Notes: generated by a model not told the origin, from the letters alone. A stretch of 64,000 nucleotides of DNA from an uncultured Alphaproteobacteria bacterium (GCA_902612805.1 CACMEY010000003.1:1-64000); one strand, 5' to 3'; counted from the stretch's first letter, positions 7,668-17,566 are shown. Numbers and translations are program-made.

Positions 7668-8546
7668 ATGCCGCATATATTAGATGGAAAAAAAATAGCA
7701 CAAAATTTGAAAGATAAATTAAAAATTGAAATTGAAAATATAAAAATAAAATCTAACCGTGTACCTGGGCTTGCCGTTATACAAGTAGGAAATGTTGCTG
7801 CAAGTAGTGTATATGTAAAAGCTAAAACAAAAGCTGCAAAAGAAGTTGGAATTAATGTAATTGATCATCACCTGGAAGAATCCACAAATCAAAATGATTT
7901 AATCAATTTGATTAATCAATTAAACAACAATGATGATGTTAATGGTATTCTTGTCCAACTTCCTTTACCTAAAACCATTAATGAAGAAGTGGTCTTAAAT
8001 AGTATATCGCCTGAAAAAGATGCTGATGGATTTCATCCTTTAAATGTTGGTAAACTATCAATAAGCCAAAAGAATGATGAAAGTCTGATGATACCATGTA
8101 CTCCTTATGGTTGTCTATTGCTTCTAAAAGAACTTAAAATAAATTTAGCTGGGAAAAATGCTGTTGTAATTGGGAGATCAAATATAGTTGGAAAGCCTAT
8201 GGCACAATTATTATTAAAAGAGTCTTGTACTGTTACGACAGTTCATTCAAAAACTATAAATATTGAGAGTATTTGCAAGAGTGCTGATATTTTAATAGTA
8301 GCAATTGGTAAACCTGAGTTTGTAAATAAAGATTGGGTTAAAGAAGGAGCCATTATTATCGATGTTGGTATAAATAGAATCAAAATAAATGAAGAGAAGT
8401 CAAAATTAGTAGGTGATGTTTTGTATAGTGACGTGGAACATAAAGTAAGTGCAATTTCTCCGGTGCCTGGAGGGGTGGGACCAATGACAATTACATGCCT
8501 TTTAAGAAACACAACCACAGCATTCAAATTAAAATTTTTAGACTAA
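7668..8546 (+). CDS. folD: Methylenetetrahydrofolate dehydrogenase / cyclohydrolase FolD
   Basis: A bifunctional one-carbon enzyme converting 5,10-methylene-THF to 10-formyl-THF with NADP. It contains the catalytic YxxxK pair (Tyr49, Lys53), the cofactor motif VIGRSNIVGKPMA (about 166-178) and the C-terminal PGGVGPMT signature. At 292 residues it is of normal length. Its stop codon shares the tetramer CTAA with the stop of the convergent GT9-like gene. Confidence 0.95.
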   Translation: MPHILDGKKIAQNLKDKLKIEIENIKIKSNRVPGLAVIQVGNVAASSVYVKAKTKAAKEVGINVIDHHLEESTNQNDLINLINQLNNNDDVNGILVQLPLPKTINEEVVLNSISPEKDADGFHPLNVGKLSISQKNDESLMIPCTPYGCLLLLKELKINLAGKNAVVIGRSNIVGKPMAQLLLKESCTVTTVHSKTINIESICKSADILIVAIGKPEFVNKDWVKEGAIIIDVGINRIKINEEKSKLVGDVLYSDVEHKVSAISPVPGGVGPMTITCLLRNTTTAFKLKFLD

Positions 8547-9394
8547 GAATAGCTAATTTTATAAATATGTTCTAAAAAAAGATCGACTGTTATCACTTCT
8601 CTTGCTTTAGAACAGTGGTCGCAAAGTTTTAATTTTACTCCACATGGCGATTGTTTGTCTTTGTAATATATATTTTCATGAAAATCATAACCAATTACAT
8701 CAGGTGATATCCATCCTCCAAAATATAGAACCGCCTTCTTATTTAATGCTGCTGCCACATGTCCAAAACCTCCTTCAGGACCAACATAAAAATCAACTTC
8801 TTCTAATATTGAACAAGCAAGTCTAAAATCCATTTCTTGGGGTATAAATATTCCGTCAATTTTTTTTGTTTGAGTATGATTTGATTGAATAATCAAATAA
8901 TCATTTTTTAATTTATTTATCAAACTTGTCCAGTTCTGAATACCCCAATCTTTGTTTTGATGTTTAAAATTAAATTGTGCATCGTTTATTTTAGTTGATG
9001 AAGTTTCAAGAAAAATCATATTCCTAAATTTTTTATTATTATTTTTATTCCAAAATTCTTTAGCTGCAGAAATAATTTTTTTTGCTTCTATTTTTTCTTG
9101 ATCTGAAAAAAATATTTCACCTGGTGTAGGTTTAAAATTTCTCCAAACATAATTATTTGGGATACTTTTTTCGTAATCTATATAAGGTCTATTAAATTCA
9201 TGGAAGTCAATTAGATGGATAGGTTTATCATTATCTAAATTTCTACAGTCTGCTATATTTGGATTATTCTCATAAATTGGAGAATGAAATGCATGATTTT
9301 TTTCTGCAATACCAATAACAATTTGTCTTTCTGGAAACTGTTTTTTAATTTTAGCTGCTAAGGAAGTTACAAGTAAATCATCACCGTAACCCAT
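8543..9394 (-). CDS. Glycosyltransferase family 9-like protein
   Basis: The 283-residue protein starts MGYGDDLLVTSLAAKIKK, matching the GxGD...T..L..LK opening of heptosyltransferase-type (GT9) GT-B enzymes. It ends with the nucleotide-sugar binding region YVGPEGGFGHVAAALNKKAVLYFGG. Activity would be transfer of a sugar to a surface glycan or lipid, but the donor and acceptor are unknown. It follows argG by 6 bp in the same transcription unit and overlaps the folD stop by 4 bp. Confidence 0.7.
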   Translation of the reverse strand: MGYGDDLLVTSLAAKIKKQFPERQIVIGIAEKNHAFHSPIYENNPNIADCRNLDNDKPIHLIDFHEFNRPYIDYEKSIPNNYVWRNFKPTPGEIFFSDQEKIEAKKIISAAKEFWNKNNNKKFRNMIFLETSSTKINDAQFNFKHQNKDWGIQNWTSLINKLKNDYLIIQSNHTQTKKIDGIFIPQEMDFRLACSILEEVDFYVGPEGGFGHVAAALNKKAVLYFGGWISPDVIGYDFHENIYYKDKQSPCGVKLKLCDHCSKAREVITVDLFLEHIYKISYS

Positions 9395-9400
9395 AAAATA

Positions 9401-10588
9401 TTAATTATTTTTACGAAGTCTTATTGAGTTTATTTTAATAAAACCTTCGGCATCTTTTTGATTATATTCACCAACTTCATCAAAAGAAACTAATGAATTG
9501 TCATAAAGAGAGTTACTTGATCTTCTACCTAATATAATTACGTTACCTTTAAATACTTTAATTTTGACATCACCGTTAACTTTGTGTGACATTGAATCTA
9601 TCAATTTCTGCATTGATACTCTCTCAGAAGAAAACCAAAAACCATTATAAACTACTTCAGCATATTTTGGCATCAATTCATCTTTAAGATGAGATTCCCC
9701 TTTATCTAAAGTTATACTCTCTATTGCTCTTCTTGCATCTAATAAAATCGTCCCACCTGGTGTTTCATAAACTCCTCTTGATTTCATTCCAACAAATCTA
9801 TTTTCTACAATATCTATTCTCCCTACTCCGTGACTTCCAGCTATAGAATTTAATCTTGCAAGTATTTCGTGAGGTTTAAGCTTCTCTTCATTTATAGAAA
9901 CTGGGTTGCCATTTTTAAATCCAATTATTATAACTTCTGCTTTATCTGAAGTATCTTCAATAGATTTTGTTCTAGAAAAAACATGTTCGGGTGGTTCAAG
10001 CCAAGGATCTTCAAGAAGTTTACCTTCAGAAGAAGTATGAAGAAGATTTGCATCCGTACTAAATGGAGGCTCTCCCTTTTTATCTTTAGGTACTGTTATC
10101 TGATTTTTTTCAGCATAATCTAATAAATCATTTCTAGAATCAAATTCCCAATCTCGCCAAGGTGCTATGACTTCAATTTTTGGATTATTTGCATAGTATC
10201 CAAGTTCAAATCTAACTTGATCATTACCTTTACCAGTAGCTCCATGCGCCACAGCATCTGCTCCTACTATTTTAGCAATTTCAATTTGTCTTTTTGCAAT
10301 TAAGGGTCTGGCTATAGCTGTACCTAACAAGTATGTTCCCTCGTAAAGAGCATTAGCTCTAAACATTGGAAAAACATAATCTCTAACAAATTCTTCTTGT
10401 AAATTTTCGATAAATATTTCTTTAACACCTAGGCTTTTTGCTTTTGTTTCAACCGGTGAAAGTTCTTCTCCTTGACCAATATCTGCCGTGAAAGTAACTA
10501 CGGGGCATTTATATTTATTTTGAAGCCACTTGAGAATTACACTTGTATCTAATCCGCCCGAGTAAGCTAAAACAATTTTCTTAGGCAT
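9401..10588 (-). CDS. argG: Argininosuccinate synthase ArgG
   Basis: Catalyses ATP-dependent condensation of citrulline and aspartate in arginine synthesis. The ATP-binding loop AYSGGLDTS is at 8-16, followed by the conserved [17 protein letters not shown] and [15 protein letters not shown] segments. Its 395 residues are typical. The ATG follows the upstream IalB-like gene with no gap, so the two are co-transcribed. Confidence 0.97.
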   Translation of the reverse strand: MPKKIVLAYSGGLDTSVILKWLQNKYKCPVVTFTADIGQGEELSPVETKAKSLGVKEIFIENLQEEFVRDYVFPMFRANALYEGTYLLGTAIARPLIAKRQIEIAKIVGADAVAHGATGKGNDQVRFELGYYANNPKIEVIAPWRDWEFDSRNDLLDYAEKNQITVPKDKKGEPPFSTDANLLHTSSEGKLLEDPWLEPPEHVFSRTKSIEDTSDKAEVIIIGFKNGNPVSINEEKLKPHEILARLNSIAGSHGVGRIDIVENRFVGMKSRGVYETPGGTILLDARRAIESITLDKGESHLKDELMPKYAEVVYNGFWFSSERVSMQKLIDSMSHKVNGDVKIKVFKGNVIILGRRSSNSLYDNSLVSFDEVGEYNQKDAEGFIKINSIRLRKNN

Positions 10589-11059
10589 TTAACAATCGTT
10601 TATTAACTGATTATACGCTGCAGTAAATCCATTAAGAGTATAAGTATCATTGGTAATTGTGCCTCTTGAAGATTCACCTGTAACCTTAAGATCAAGTCCT
10701 TTTTTCATAGCAAAAATTACTTTTGCATCTTCTTCTGTCCAAGCAGCAGTTGGCAAATCTTCAGTTGTATAAAATTTATACTTTCCCTTATCTATACTTA
10801 TAATAATATCAGAAGGAACCTTGTAACTATAACCAGCCTCTATTTGAACTACAGTGTCTGGATTGCCTATATTTTTATATACTAAAACATAGAAGTCTCC
10901 TCTTTTCTTATCGCTTGATAAATCTGTTTCTGTTGCTAAGCTGCCAATATAACAATACTCATCAGCCTTCTCAAAAGACCATTTACCTACTTCTAAGGCA
11001 TTCAGATGGCTAGAAAGTGCTACATATAGCACTATTAGAAACTTGAGAAAAATTTTCAT
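10589..11059 (-). CDS. IalB-like periplasmic protein
   Basis: A 156-residue exported protein (signal peptide about 1-21) of the invasion-associated locus B type. It has the pattern GKWSFEKADEYCYIGS near the mature N-terminus and a C-terminal cysteine (NDC). In free-living alphaproteobacteria the role of these proteins is unknown, and the name does not imply virulence here. ATG at 11059 is preferred to a TTG one codon upstream. It directly precedes argG. Confidence 0.7.
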   Translation of the reverse strand: MKIFLKFLIVLYVALSSHLNALEVGKWSFEKADEYCYIGSLATETDLSSDKKRGDFYVLVYKNIGNPDTVVQIEAGYSYKVPSDIIISIDKGKYKFYTTEDLPTAAWTEEDAKVIFAMKKGLDLKVTGESSRGTITNDTYTLNGFTAAYNQLINDC

Positions 11060-11131
11060 CAATTACTTCTTTTAGTATATCTTATGCAATTAGTTAAGAG
11101 CGATTAATCAATGTTAGAGTCTTTTTAAATT

Positions 11132-11668
11132 ATGGAAAAATCATACCTAAATAACTTGATGAAAAGGATTCGAATTGACCGCGACGAAATAGCTTTTTCA
11201 GAAATCTTTGATTTTTTTGCTCCAAAAATAAATGCTTATTTTATTCAAAATAATATTAAAATTGAAAGTTCTGAGGAATTAACTCAGGAAGTTTTAAGTA
11301 CTGTTTGGGTAAAATCAAACCTATATGACTCTAAAAAATCAGCTCTTTCAACCTGGATATTTACTATTGCAAGAAACAAAAAAATAGACTTTTTCAGGAA
11401 AAATTCAAAAATAAATTTTAAAGAAGAAGATATACGAGAATTTTTATACCAAGATAGAGAAGTTGATCCCCTTGAAGAAAAGGAAGTAAAAAAACAAATA
11501 GAAAGGATAAATAATGAGCTCGATGAACAGCAGAAAATAATGATAAAAATGAACTTTTTTGAAAATAAAAGTCATAAAAAAATTGCAGATGAGCTTGAAA
11601 TTCCTTTGGGTACAGTTAAATCTAGAATAAGGCATATTTTAACGAAAATGCAGGGATTTTTAAGATGA
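11132..11668 (+). CDS. ECF (RpoE-type) sigma factor
   Basis: A 178-residue group IV sigma factor. Region 2 lies in about residues 20-95 (ELTQEVLSTVWVKS, then STWIFTIARNKKIDFFRK). Region 4 is in about 115-175 (DEQQKIMIKMNFFENKSHKKIADELEIPLGTVKSRI, quoted in pieces of the helix-turn-helix). It overlaps the downstream cupin gene by ATGA, the usual sigma/anti-sigma arrangement of the RpoE-ChrR (ECF11-like) group, which responds to singlet oxygen in characterised relatives. No target promoter could be defined here. Confidence 0.9.
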   Translation: MEKSYLNNLMKRIRIDRDEIAFSEIFDFFAPKINAYFIQNNIKIESSEELTQEVLSTVWVKSNLYDSKKSALSTWIFTIARNKKIDFFRKNSKINFKEEDIREFLYQDREVDPLEEKEVKKQIERINNELDEQQKIMIKMNFFENKSHKKIADELEIPLGTVKSRIRHILTKMQGFLR

Positions 11669-12294
11669 ACGGAACAGTAGTAAAAAATCAGCTTATATTT
11701 GACTTTGCTTCAGGTATATTAGGGCCAGCAAAGTCACTATTCGCATCAACTTATTTACAACTAAACTCAAATGCTTCAAAAATTGGCAGTACCTTTGAGA
11801 ATATGTTGGGTGAAAATCTATTGGATAACGAAAACATACCAACTAAAAATTTGAAATATACAGACTGCATTAATAGTGAAAACCCTAAATCTATGTCAAA
11901 TTCTAAGGATCCAATTAGCAGCTTCTTTGGAAATCTAAACGATTTAAATTGGAAACAAGTTTATAAAGGTTTCAAAGAATTTACTGCATCTATTGAAGAT
12001 AAAGACGAATTAAAATTAATAAAAATGGAACCTGGAGTTTCGGTACCACTGCACTCCCATGGTGGAAAAGAGTATATATTAGTTTTAGAGGGTAGTTTCT
12101 GCGATGAGTATGGAGAATACCGCAAGGGAGATATTCAAATAAATGACCAAAAAATAAAGCATACACCTATAGCATCAAAAGACACTGGCTGTGTCTGTCT
12201 AAGTATTACTGAAAAGGATGTAATATTCTTTGGAAAGTATGGATCTTTCCTGAATTTATTTACATTTATTAAATCTTTTTTTAAGCAAAAATAA
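11665..12294 (+). CDS. ChrR-like cupin anti-sigma factor lacking the zinc motif
   Basis: The 209-residue product has an N-terminal helical region resembling the anti-sigma domain of ChrR (IFDFASGILGPAKSLFASTYLQL). It has a C-terminal cupin with VSVPLHSHGGKEYILVLEGSF (metal-type HxHxxxE), near residues 125-145. In ChrR, zinc is held by an early His plus HxxxCxxC. Here the equivalent stretch reads TYLQLNSNA, with no His or Cys. Gene order and cupin motif make it the cognate regulator of the sigma factor, but sensing must differ from zinc-dependent ChrR or reside in the cupin. Confidence 0.75.
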   Translation: MNGTVVKNQLIFDFASGILGPAKSLFASTYLQLNSNASKIGSTFENMLGENLLDNENIPTKNLKYTDCINSENPKSMSNSKDPISSFFGNLNDLNWKQVYKGFKEFTASIEDKDELKLIKMEPGVSVPLHSHGGKEYILVLEGSFCDEYGEYRKGDIQINDQKIKHTPIASKDTGCVCLSITEKDVIFFGKYGSFLNLFTFIKSFFKQK

Positions 12295-12318
12295 ACTCAT
12301 TATTGTATAACTTCATAC

Positions 12319-13314
12319 GTGTCTAAAATTCACGTAGATTTTATTAGGGGGAAAAAAGTTGAAAGTACCCATCAAGTTAAAGCATTGGTAAAGAATGTGC
12401 ATGGTAAAACTTTACTATCTACAAATAATGATAATGAATTTTTTTTCCCCCGATCATCAATTAAAATATTTCAAGCTATTCCTTTTGCAATGTCAAATGC
12501 CATAAAAAATTATAAATTAAATAACAAACATATAGCTTTAGCATGTGCATCACACAAAGGAGAAAAAATTCATATAAGAGAATTACAAAAATGGATTTCA
12601 AAAATAAACTTAAAAACAAAAAATTTACAATGTGGTATTCATGGACCACTAGATAAAAAATCTTCTGAAAAAATAATATATTCTAGAGAAAAATTTAACG
12701 AATTACATAATAATTGTGCTGGCAAGCACTTAGCTATGTTAACAAGTTGTTTGATTAATAATCAGAGTATCAATAACTATTTAGATTACAATCACACTCA
12801 TCAAAAAAATATCAGAAAAGTTTTCAACAAATTTACTGAAACTAAGTTATCAAAAAAAAATTTCTCTTTAGATGGGTGTAGCGCACCACAATATTCATTT
12901 AAAATTAAATCTATATCAAAGGCATTAAATAATTTGATCAAAAGTTATAAAGATAGTTATGATTATAGTGAAGAAGTCAAAACTTTGATTAATGCAGTTT
13001 TAAAAAATCCTGAATTTATAGGAGGAAATTCAAGTTTTGATACTAAAATTATGAAAGCTTCAAAAGGAAAAATATTTTGTAAAAGTGGGGCTGAGGGTGT
13101 TTTTTTATTTATTGATATTCAAAAAGAAATTAGTGGGGTAGTTAAAATTACAGATGGAAATGAAAGAGCTGTTCCTATTTCTATACTTAATATTTTTAAA
13201 AAATTGAAAGTTATGAGTAGAGTAGAGTTAAAATATTTAGAAAAAAAAGAAAAATTTGTGCAACAAAATCATGCGGGTAAAAATATTGGTCTCATCAGGC
13301 TTACAATGAAATAA
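12319..13314 (+). CDS. Asparaginase II family protein
   Basis: A 331-residue member of the L-asparaginase II family (Rhizobium type). The opening ESTHQVKALVKN and the FFFPRSSIKIFQAIPF motif are typical, as are LHNNCAGKHLAML and LDGCSAPQYSF. It would hydrolyse asparagine to aspartate and ammonia. The start is GTG at 12319, as no ATG lies upstream in frame. The 3' end overlaps the convergent DUF3429 gene by 14 bp. Confidence 0.85.
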   Translation: MSKIHVDFIRGKKVESTHQVKALVKNVHGKTLLSTNNDNEFFFPRSSIKIFQAIPFAMSNAIKNYKLNNKHIALACASHKGEKIHIRELQKWISKINLKTKNLQCGIHGPLDKKSSEKIIYSREKFNELHNNCAGKHLAMLTSCLINNQSINNYLDYNHTHQKNIRKVFNKFTETKLSKKNFSLDGCSAPQYSFKIKSISKALNNLIKSYKDSYDYSEEVKTLINAVLKNPEFIGGNSSFDTKIMKASKGKIFCKSGAEGVFLFIDIQKEISGVVKITDGNERAVPISILNIFKKLKVMSRVELKYLEKKEKFVQQNHAGKNIGLIRLTMK

Positions 13315-13732
13315 GAAATAAAAAAATTATTATTATAACCGTTAAAGGGAGTCTGAGATAATAAAATGCATATTTATTTGTTTCGTTTGCAAATAAAATA
13401 ATATAGTCAAAAAATAATTGAGTTAACAAAAGAAGAATTATTAAAATAAAAATTATTAAAAAATTAATATTAAGAAGAGTTAATATAATAATTATAACAG
13501 CAAATAAACTAGGTAAAAAACCGTATATAACTATGTGAGTGGGGGGATTATTTTTTAAATTCCAGTTTATTGATCCAATAAAAACAATTATAATTAGACT
13601 ATAGTAAATGACAAAATTAAGAAGATCTTCTTCCTTAACTATTAAAAAATAGTATTTATCTAAAAAAATTAAAACATATGGTATTAATCCTAAATATGAA
13701 ATTAGAAATTGAAAATTAATTTTTTTGGACAT
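13301..13732 (-). CDS. DUF3429 membrane protein
   Basis: A 143-residue protein with about five hydrophobic helices and the DUF3429 traits: YLGLIPYVLIF at the start, a small Gly/Trp segment FIGSINWNL (about 52-60) and YGFLPSLFAVI (about 70-80). Function is unknown. Its ATG is only 5 bp from the divergent kinase-like gene, so its promoter must lie within that gene. Confidence 0.65.
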   Translation of the reverse strand: MSKKINFQFLISYLGLIPYVLIFLDKYYFLIVKEEDLLNFVIYYSLIIIVFIGSINWNLKNNPPTHIVIYGFLPSLFAVIIIILTLLNINFLIIFILIILLLLTQLFFDYIILFANETNKYAFYYLRLPLTVIIIIFLFLISL

Positions 13733-13737
13733 GTAGT

Positions 13738-14613
13738 ATGGTTGATCAAATTATCATATTAGAAATTGAAAAGCTTTTAGATAATAAAAAAATTATAGAT
13801 AGCAAGTTATTATCAGACTCTTTTGGTATTAATTGTTTAAAAATTGTTACAAATGATAACACAGAGTTTATTGTTAAATATTATTACAAAAATAATGATA
13901 AATTTAACGCTATAAAATCTGAAACAGATAACCTTATTTTTTTTAATAAACAAAAATTTAGATATTTCCCTAGTATTATTAATCATAATGATAGGTTTCT
14001 AATAATGTCATTCATAGAAAATAATGATGATCAACCAAATCAAACAAATGATGATTTTTTAGATGCAATAGTTTCTATTCACTCAATGTATAGTACAAAT
14101 TATGGTTTTAGCTTTGACACACAGATTGGTGGCTTAAAACAAATTAATTCTATTTCAAAAAATTGGAAAGATTTCTATACAAACAAAAGACTTTATTACA
14201 TATTTGATTTAGTTAATAAAAAAGAGCCCATGGATAAGGCTATTAACACTAAAATTGATTTATTGATTAAAAAGATAGATAATTTTATTCCAAACAATCC
14301 AAGACCATCACTATTACATGGTGATTTATGGGAGGGAAATATACTTTTTAAAAATAAAAAGTTTGTGGGGTTAATTGATCCAGGATCATTTTATGGTCAT
14401 AGTGAATTAGAAGTATCTTATTTAAGATGGTTTAACCCTAAATTTATTGATGATAAATTTTTAGATAAGTACAACGATCACATTAAAATTGATAGAAATT
14501 ACTTAGAATATGAACCTGTTTACCAATTATATTATTCACTATTAAATGTTTATTTATGGGATAGAAGCTATATTGAAGATGTTAGTAAACTGCTGGAAAG
14601 AATTAAAATATAA
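13738..14613 (+). CDS. Fructosamine-kinase-like phosphotransferase
   Basis: A 291-residue protein kinase-fold enzyme of the fructosamine kinase / aminoglycoside phosphotransferase group. The catalytic loop is SLLHGDLWEGNILF (about 196-209, Asp as base and Asn as metal ligand) and the metal motif is LIDPGSFYGHSELEVSY (DFG-equivalent Asp). It may phosphorylate glycated amines; the substrate is inferred from family only. Its stop TAA overlaps the ATG of the asparagine synthetase gene by one base. Confidence 0.75.
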   Translation: MVDQIIILEIEKLLDNKKIIDSKLLSDSFGINCLKIVTNDNTEFIVKYYYKNNDKFNAIKSETDNLIFFNKQKFRYFPSIINHNDRFLIMSFIENNDDQPNQTNDDFLDAIVSIHSMYSTNYGFSFDTQIGGLKQINSISKNWKDFYTNKRLYYIFDLVNKKEPMDKAINTKIDLLIKKIDNFIPNNPRPSLLHGDLWEGNILFKNKKFVGLIDPGSFYGHSELEVSYLRWFNPKFIDDKFLDKYNDHIKIDRNYLEYEPVYQLYYSLLNVYLWDRSYIEDVSKLLERIKI

Positions 14614-16499
14614 TGTGTGGAATTAATGGAATAATATTTAAAACATCTAAGACTGATGTTTCAAAAATCCTAAAAATGAATGCACTACTAGATCATAGAG
14701 GGCCAGATGATAGTGGATTTATTAATCATAAAAATCTTTTACTTGGTCATACTAGACTATCAATCATCGATACTTCAAATCTTGGCTCTCAACCAATGTC
14801 TGTAGATGGAAGATATTGGATTATTTATAATGGAGAAATTTATAACTATAAAAATTTAAGAGAAGAATTAAAACATAAGAAATATAAATTTTATTCAAAT
14901 TCAGACACAGAAGTTGTTCTTAATGCATACAAAGAATGGGGCGTAGAATCATTTCAAAAATTTAATGGAGAATGGTCTTTTGCAATACTAGACAAAAAAA
15001 ATAATGAAGTAATAATATGTCGAGATGGTATTGGATATAAGCCTTGTTATATTTTTGAAAATAATAATTTTTTTTCATTCAGTTCAGAAATAAAGACATT
15101 TTATGCATTAGAAAATACTATAGAGTTTGATAATAATAATTTAGGTATAAGTTTTACTACACTGAATAATTGTTCTAAGACAATATTTAAAAATATTAAT
15201 CAACTTACCCAAGGGAGATATTTAAAAGTAAATTTAAATAACCTAGATATACAAACAGTTAGATGGGACTACCCACTTAAAAGTCTACCAAAAATTAATT
15301 CAGGGTTTAAAGAAAATGTAAACGATTATTTTAATCTTCTCTATGAATCTACAAAGTTAAGATTAAATAGCGATGTTAAAACTGGAACTTCACTAAGTGG
15401 TGGATTGGATTCTTCCTCTATTTTCACATTGATGAATTTAATAGAAAAAAAAGAAAAATTAGGTGAAAATTATTTAGATTTGAACCCAATTATAATGAAT
15501 TATGAGGAGATGAAAACTAAAGAAGATGCAGTTAAACTATCAAAAAAGTTTAAAAGGGATTACCAAATAGTTGATTTTAAAAAAATGACAGCTGAAAGCA
15601 CAATGGATCTTGTTACGTCACTTGAAGTGGTAGAGGAATATTTTATTCAGTTTGAACTATATAAAAAACAAAAAGAAAAAGGTATTAAAGTTAGTCTAGA
15701 TGGTCATGGAGCTGATGAATTTTTGGGGTATCCAAATTGGATACCAGAATTATCGGTAGATATTTATAATAATATTGCAAATAATTTTAAAACAATAAAT
15801 AAATTTGGTAAAACTCAAAATATTAATAAATTTAAAAGATTATTTGGTTTAGGTGAGCAGGAGATTGCTCCAATATCTTTCAAAGCAACACCAGACCTAA
15901 ATTATGGCTTTAAAAACTATCTACATATTGGTAATTTTGATGGAGGTTATCAAATTATTAATGACGATTTAGAAGATTTAGAAAATTTTCCTTATGAATT
16001 ATGTTTTATTTATCTGATGTCTTATTGTGGTTGGTTTCAATTTTTTTTAAATAAGTGGGATAGGGCGTCAATGTCAAATTCAGTTGAGGTTAGAATGCCT
16101 TTTTTAGATAATGATGTAAGATTGTTTGGCTTAGCTTTAAGTGGTTCTAATAAGTTAAAAAGAAGTTTTACAAAATCAGTATTAAGAGAAGCTTTTAAAG
16201 AATATTTTCCAAAGAGTATGTATACACAACAATTTAAACAAGGCCTAACTATACAAAATGTTGATTATGATGAAAACACTATAAATTTGATTTCTGAAAT
16301 TATTAATGAAGCCGAATTTAAAGAAAGTAATATTTTCAATTTTAAGAATATCAATGATGATTTTATTAATAAACAAAATTTAGATAAAATATGGTTACTT
16401 TGTAAGTATTTCTTAATGATAAAAGGTTTCAAAAATAGATATGATTCAATTAATATCGATTTTATAACTGAAGAGAAAAGTAATTTATTGAATTATTAA
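14613..16499 (+). CDS. asnB: Asparagine synthetase (glutamine-hydrolysing)
   Basis: A 628-residue enzyme. The N-terminal Ntn glutaminase begins MCGINGI, so Cys2 is the nucleophile, and has the RGPDDSGF motif. The C-terminal synthetase domain has the ATP pyrophosphatase loop SLSGGLDSSS (about 259-268). It makes asparagine, or amidates another carboxylate in surface or peptide pathways where AsnB paralogues also occur. Coupling to a kinase-like gene leaves this open. The stop is shared with the convergent reductase through TTAA (16496-16499). Confidence 0.85.
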   Translation: MCGINGIIFKTSKTDVSKILKMNALLDHRGPDDSGFINHKNLLLGHTRLSIIDTSNLGSQPMSVDGRYWIIYNGEIYNYKNLREELKHKKYKFYSNSDTEVVLNAYKEWGVESFQKFNGEWSFAILDKKNNEVIICRDGIGYKPCYIFENNNFFSFSSEIKTFYALENTIEFDNNNLGISFTTLNNCSKTIFKNINQLTQGRYLKVNLNNLDIQTVRWDYPLKSLPKINSGFKENVNDYFNLLYESTKLRLNSDVKTGTSLSGGLDSSSIFTLMNLIEKKEKLGENYLDLNPIIMNYEEMKTKEDAVKLSKKFKRDYQIVDFKKMTAESTMDLVTSLEVVEEYFIQFELYKKQKEKGIKVSLDGHGADEFLGYPNWIPELSVDIYNNIANNFKTINKFGKTQNINKFKRLFGLGEQEIAPISFKATPDLNYGFKNYLHIGNFDGGYQIINDDLEDLENFPYELCFIYLMSYCGWFQFFLNKWDRASMSNSVEVRMPFLDNDVRLFGLALSGSNKLKRSFTKSVLREAFKEYFPKSMYTQQFKQGLTIQNVDYDENTINLISEIINEAEFKESNIFNFKNINDDFINKQNLDKIWLLCKYFLMIKGFKNRYDSINIDFITEEKSNLLNY

Positions 16500-17548
16500 A
16501 CACACGGGTTCGGATCTGACAAATGAATATCTTCGATTTCTTTTAAAACTTCTTGTGATAAAGTAATATCAATACTATCTATGTTTTCTTTAAGTTGTTC
16601 CATTGTTGTAGCACCAATAATGTTACTTGTTACAAAGGGGCGATCATTCACAAAAGCATTCGCAAAGGTAGATGGAGGTATGCCATGTTTATTCGCAAGA
16701 TCAACATATCTCTCAATTGCATTTTCTCCTCTTTCTGTATGGTGTCTTGAAAATCTCCTTGGCCAAAGGGTGTACCTTGCTTTTTTTGGATTTTTACCAC
16801 CAATATATTTTCCACTTAATCTGCCTCCAGCTAAAGGGGAGTAAGCTAATAAACCACAATTTTCTCTAATTGAAACTTCAGAGTTATGGATATCAAATAC
16901 GCGGTTAACCAAACTATAGACATTCTGAATAGACATCATGCGTGGTAAATTTTTTTCTTTAGATAATTGAAGATATTTCATTACACCCCAGGGTGTCTCA
17001 TTAGATAAACCTGCATATCTAATCTTTCCTGCCTTAACAAGCTGATCTAAATTATATAAAACTTCTTCGACGCTGGTCCAATCATTGTCACTTGCATCGT
17101 ACTCAAAATCTAAAATTCCAAATTTTGGAACATTTCTCTCAGGCCAATGTAATTGGTATAAGTCAATATAATCAGTCTTTAATCTTTTAAGACTTTCATC
17201 TATTGCAGCATTCATATTTTTTTTATCAAAACCAAGAGTTTTTGATCCTTCTCTAATCCATTCAAGACCATCTGATTTTGAGGCTATTTTTGATGCTAAA
17301 AAAATTTTGTCTCTATTTTTCTTTTCTTGCAACCAATTACCAACTATTTCTTCAGTTTTACCGTAAGTTTCTTTTCTAGGCATGACTGCATATAGTTCTG
17401 CAGTATCAAAAAAATTCACTCCTCTTTCAACAGCATAATTCATTTGATCGAAACCATCTTTTTGACTATTTTGCTCACCAAAAGTCATTGTTCCTAAACA
17501 GATGACACTTACATCAATATCTGTATTGCCTAATTTTCTATATTTCAT
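16496..17548 (-). CDS. Tas-type aldo/keto reductase, copy 1
   Basis: A 350-residue NADP(H)-dependent aldo/keto reductase like E. coli Tas. The catalytic tetrad is visible: Asp48 and Tyr53 (FFDTAELY), Lys87 (LASKIAS), His134 (YQLHWPER). The substrate is unknown. It lies 18 bp downstream of its paralogue; DNA coding for residues about 217-327 is identical to that paralogue while the N-terminal halves have clearly diverged. The last codons overlap the convergent asnB stop. Confidence 0.88.
   Translation of the reverse strand: MKYRKLGNTDIDVSVICLGTMTFGEQNSQKDGFDQMNYAVERGVNFFDTAELYAVMPRKETYGKTEEIVGNWLQEKKNRDKIFLASKIASKSDGLEWIREGSKTLGFDKKNMNAAIDESLKRLKTDYIDLYQLHWPERNVPKFGILDFEYDASDNDWTSVEEVLYNLDQLVKAGKIRYAGLSNETPWGVMKYLQLSKEKNLPRMMSIQNVYSLVNRVFDIHNSEVSIRENCGLLAYSPLAGGRLSGKYIGGKNPKKARYTLWPRRFSRHHTERGENAIERYVDLANKHGIPPSTFANAFVNDRPFVTSNIIGATTMEQLKENIDSIDITLSQEVLKEIEDIHLSDPNPCV
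16566..16897. repeat. 332-bp direct repeat, copy 1 (inside reductase 1)
   Basis: Every base matches 17637-17968 by direct comparison (offset 1071). The flanks differ immediately on both sides. The tract lies within the C-terminal coding part of each reductase. Confidence 0.95.
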
Positions 17549-17566
17549 TTTTTAATTTCATAATTA

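Noticed and set aside
16581-16869. Open frames on the opposite strand of both aldo/keto reductases, identical in the two copies
   Set aside because: They lie wholly inside the reductase coding sequence and are identical only because the DNA tract is identical. They have no ribosome-binding site and do not resemble any protein.
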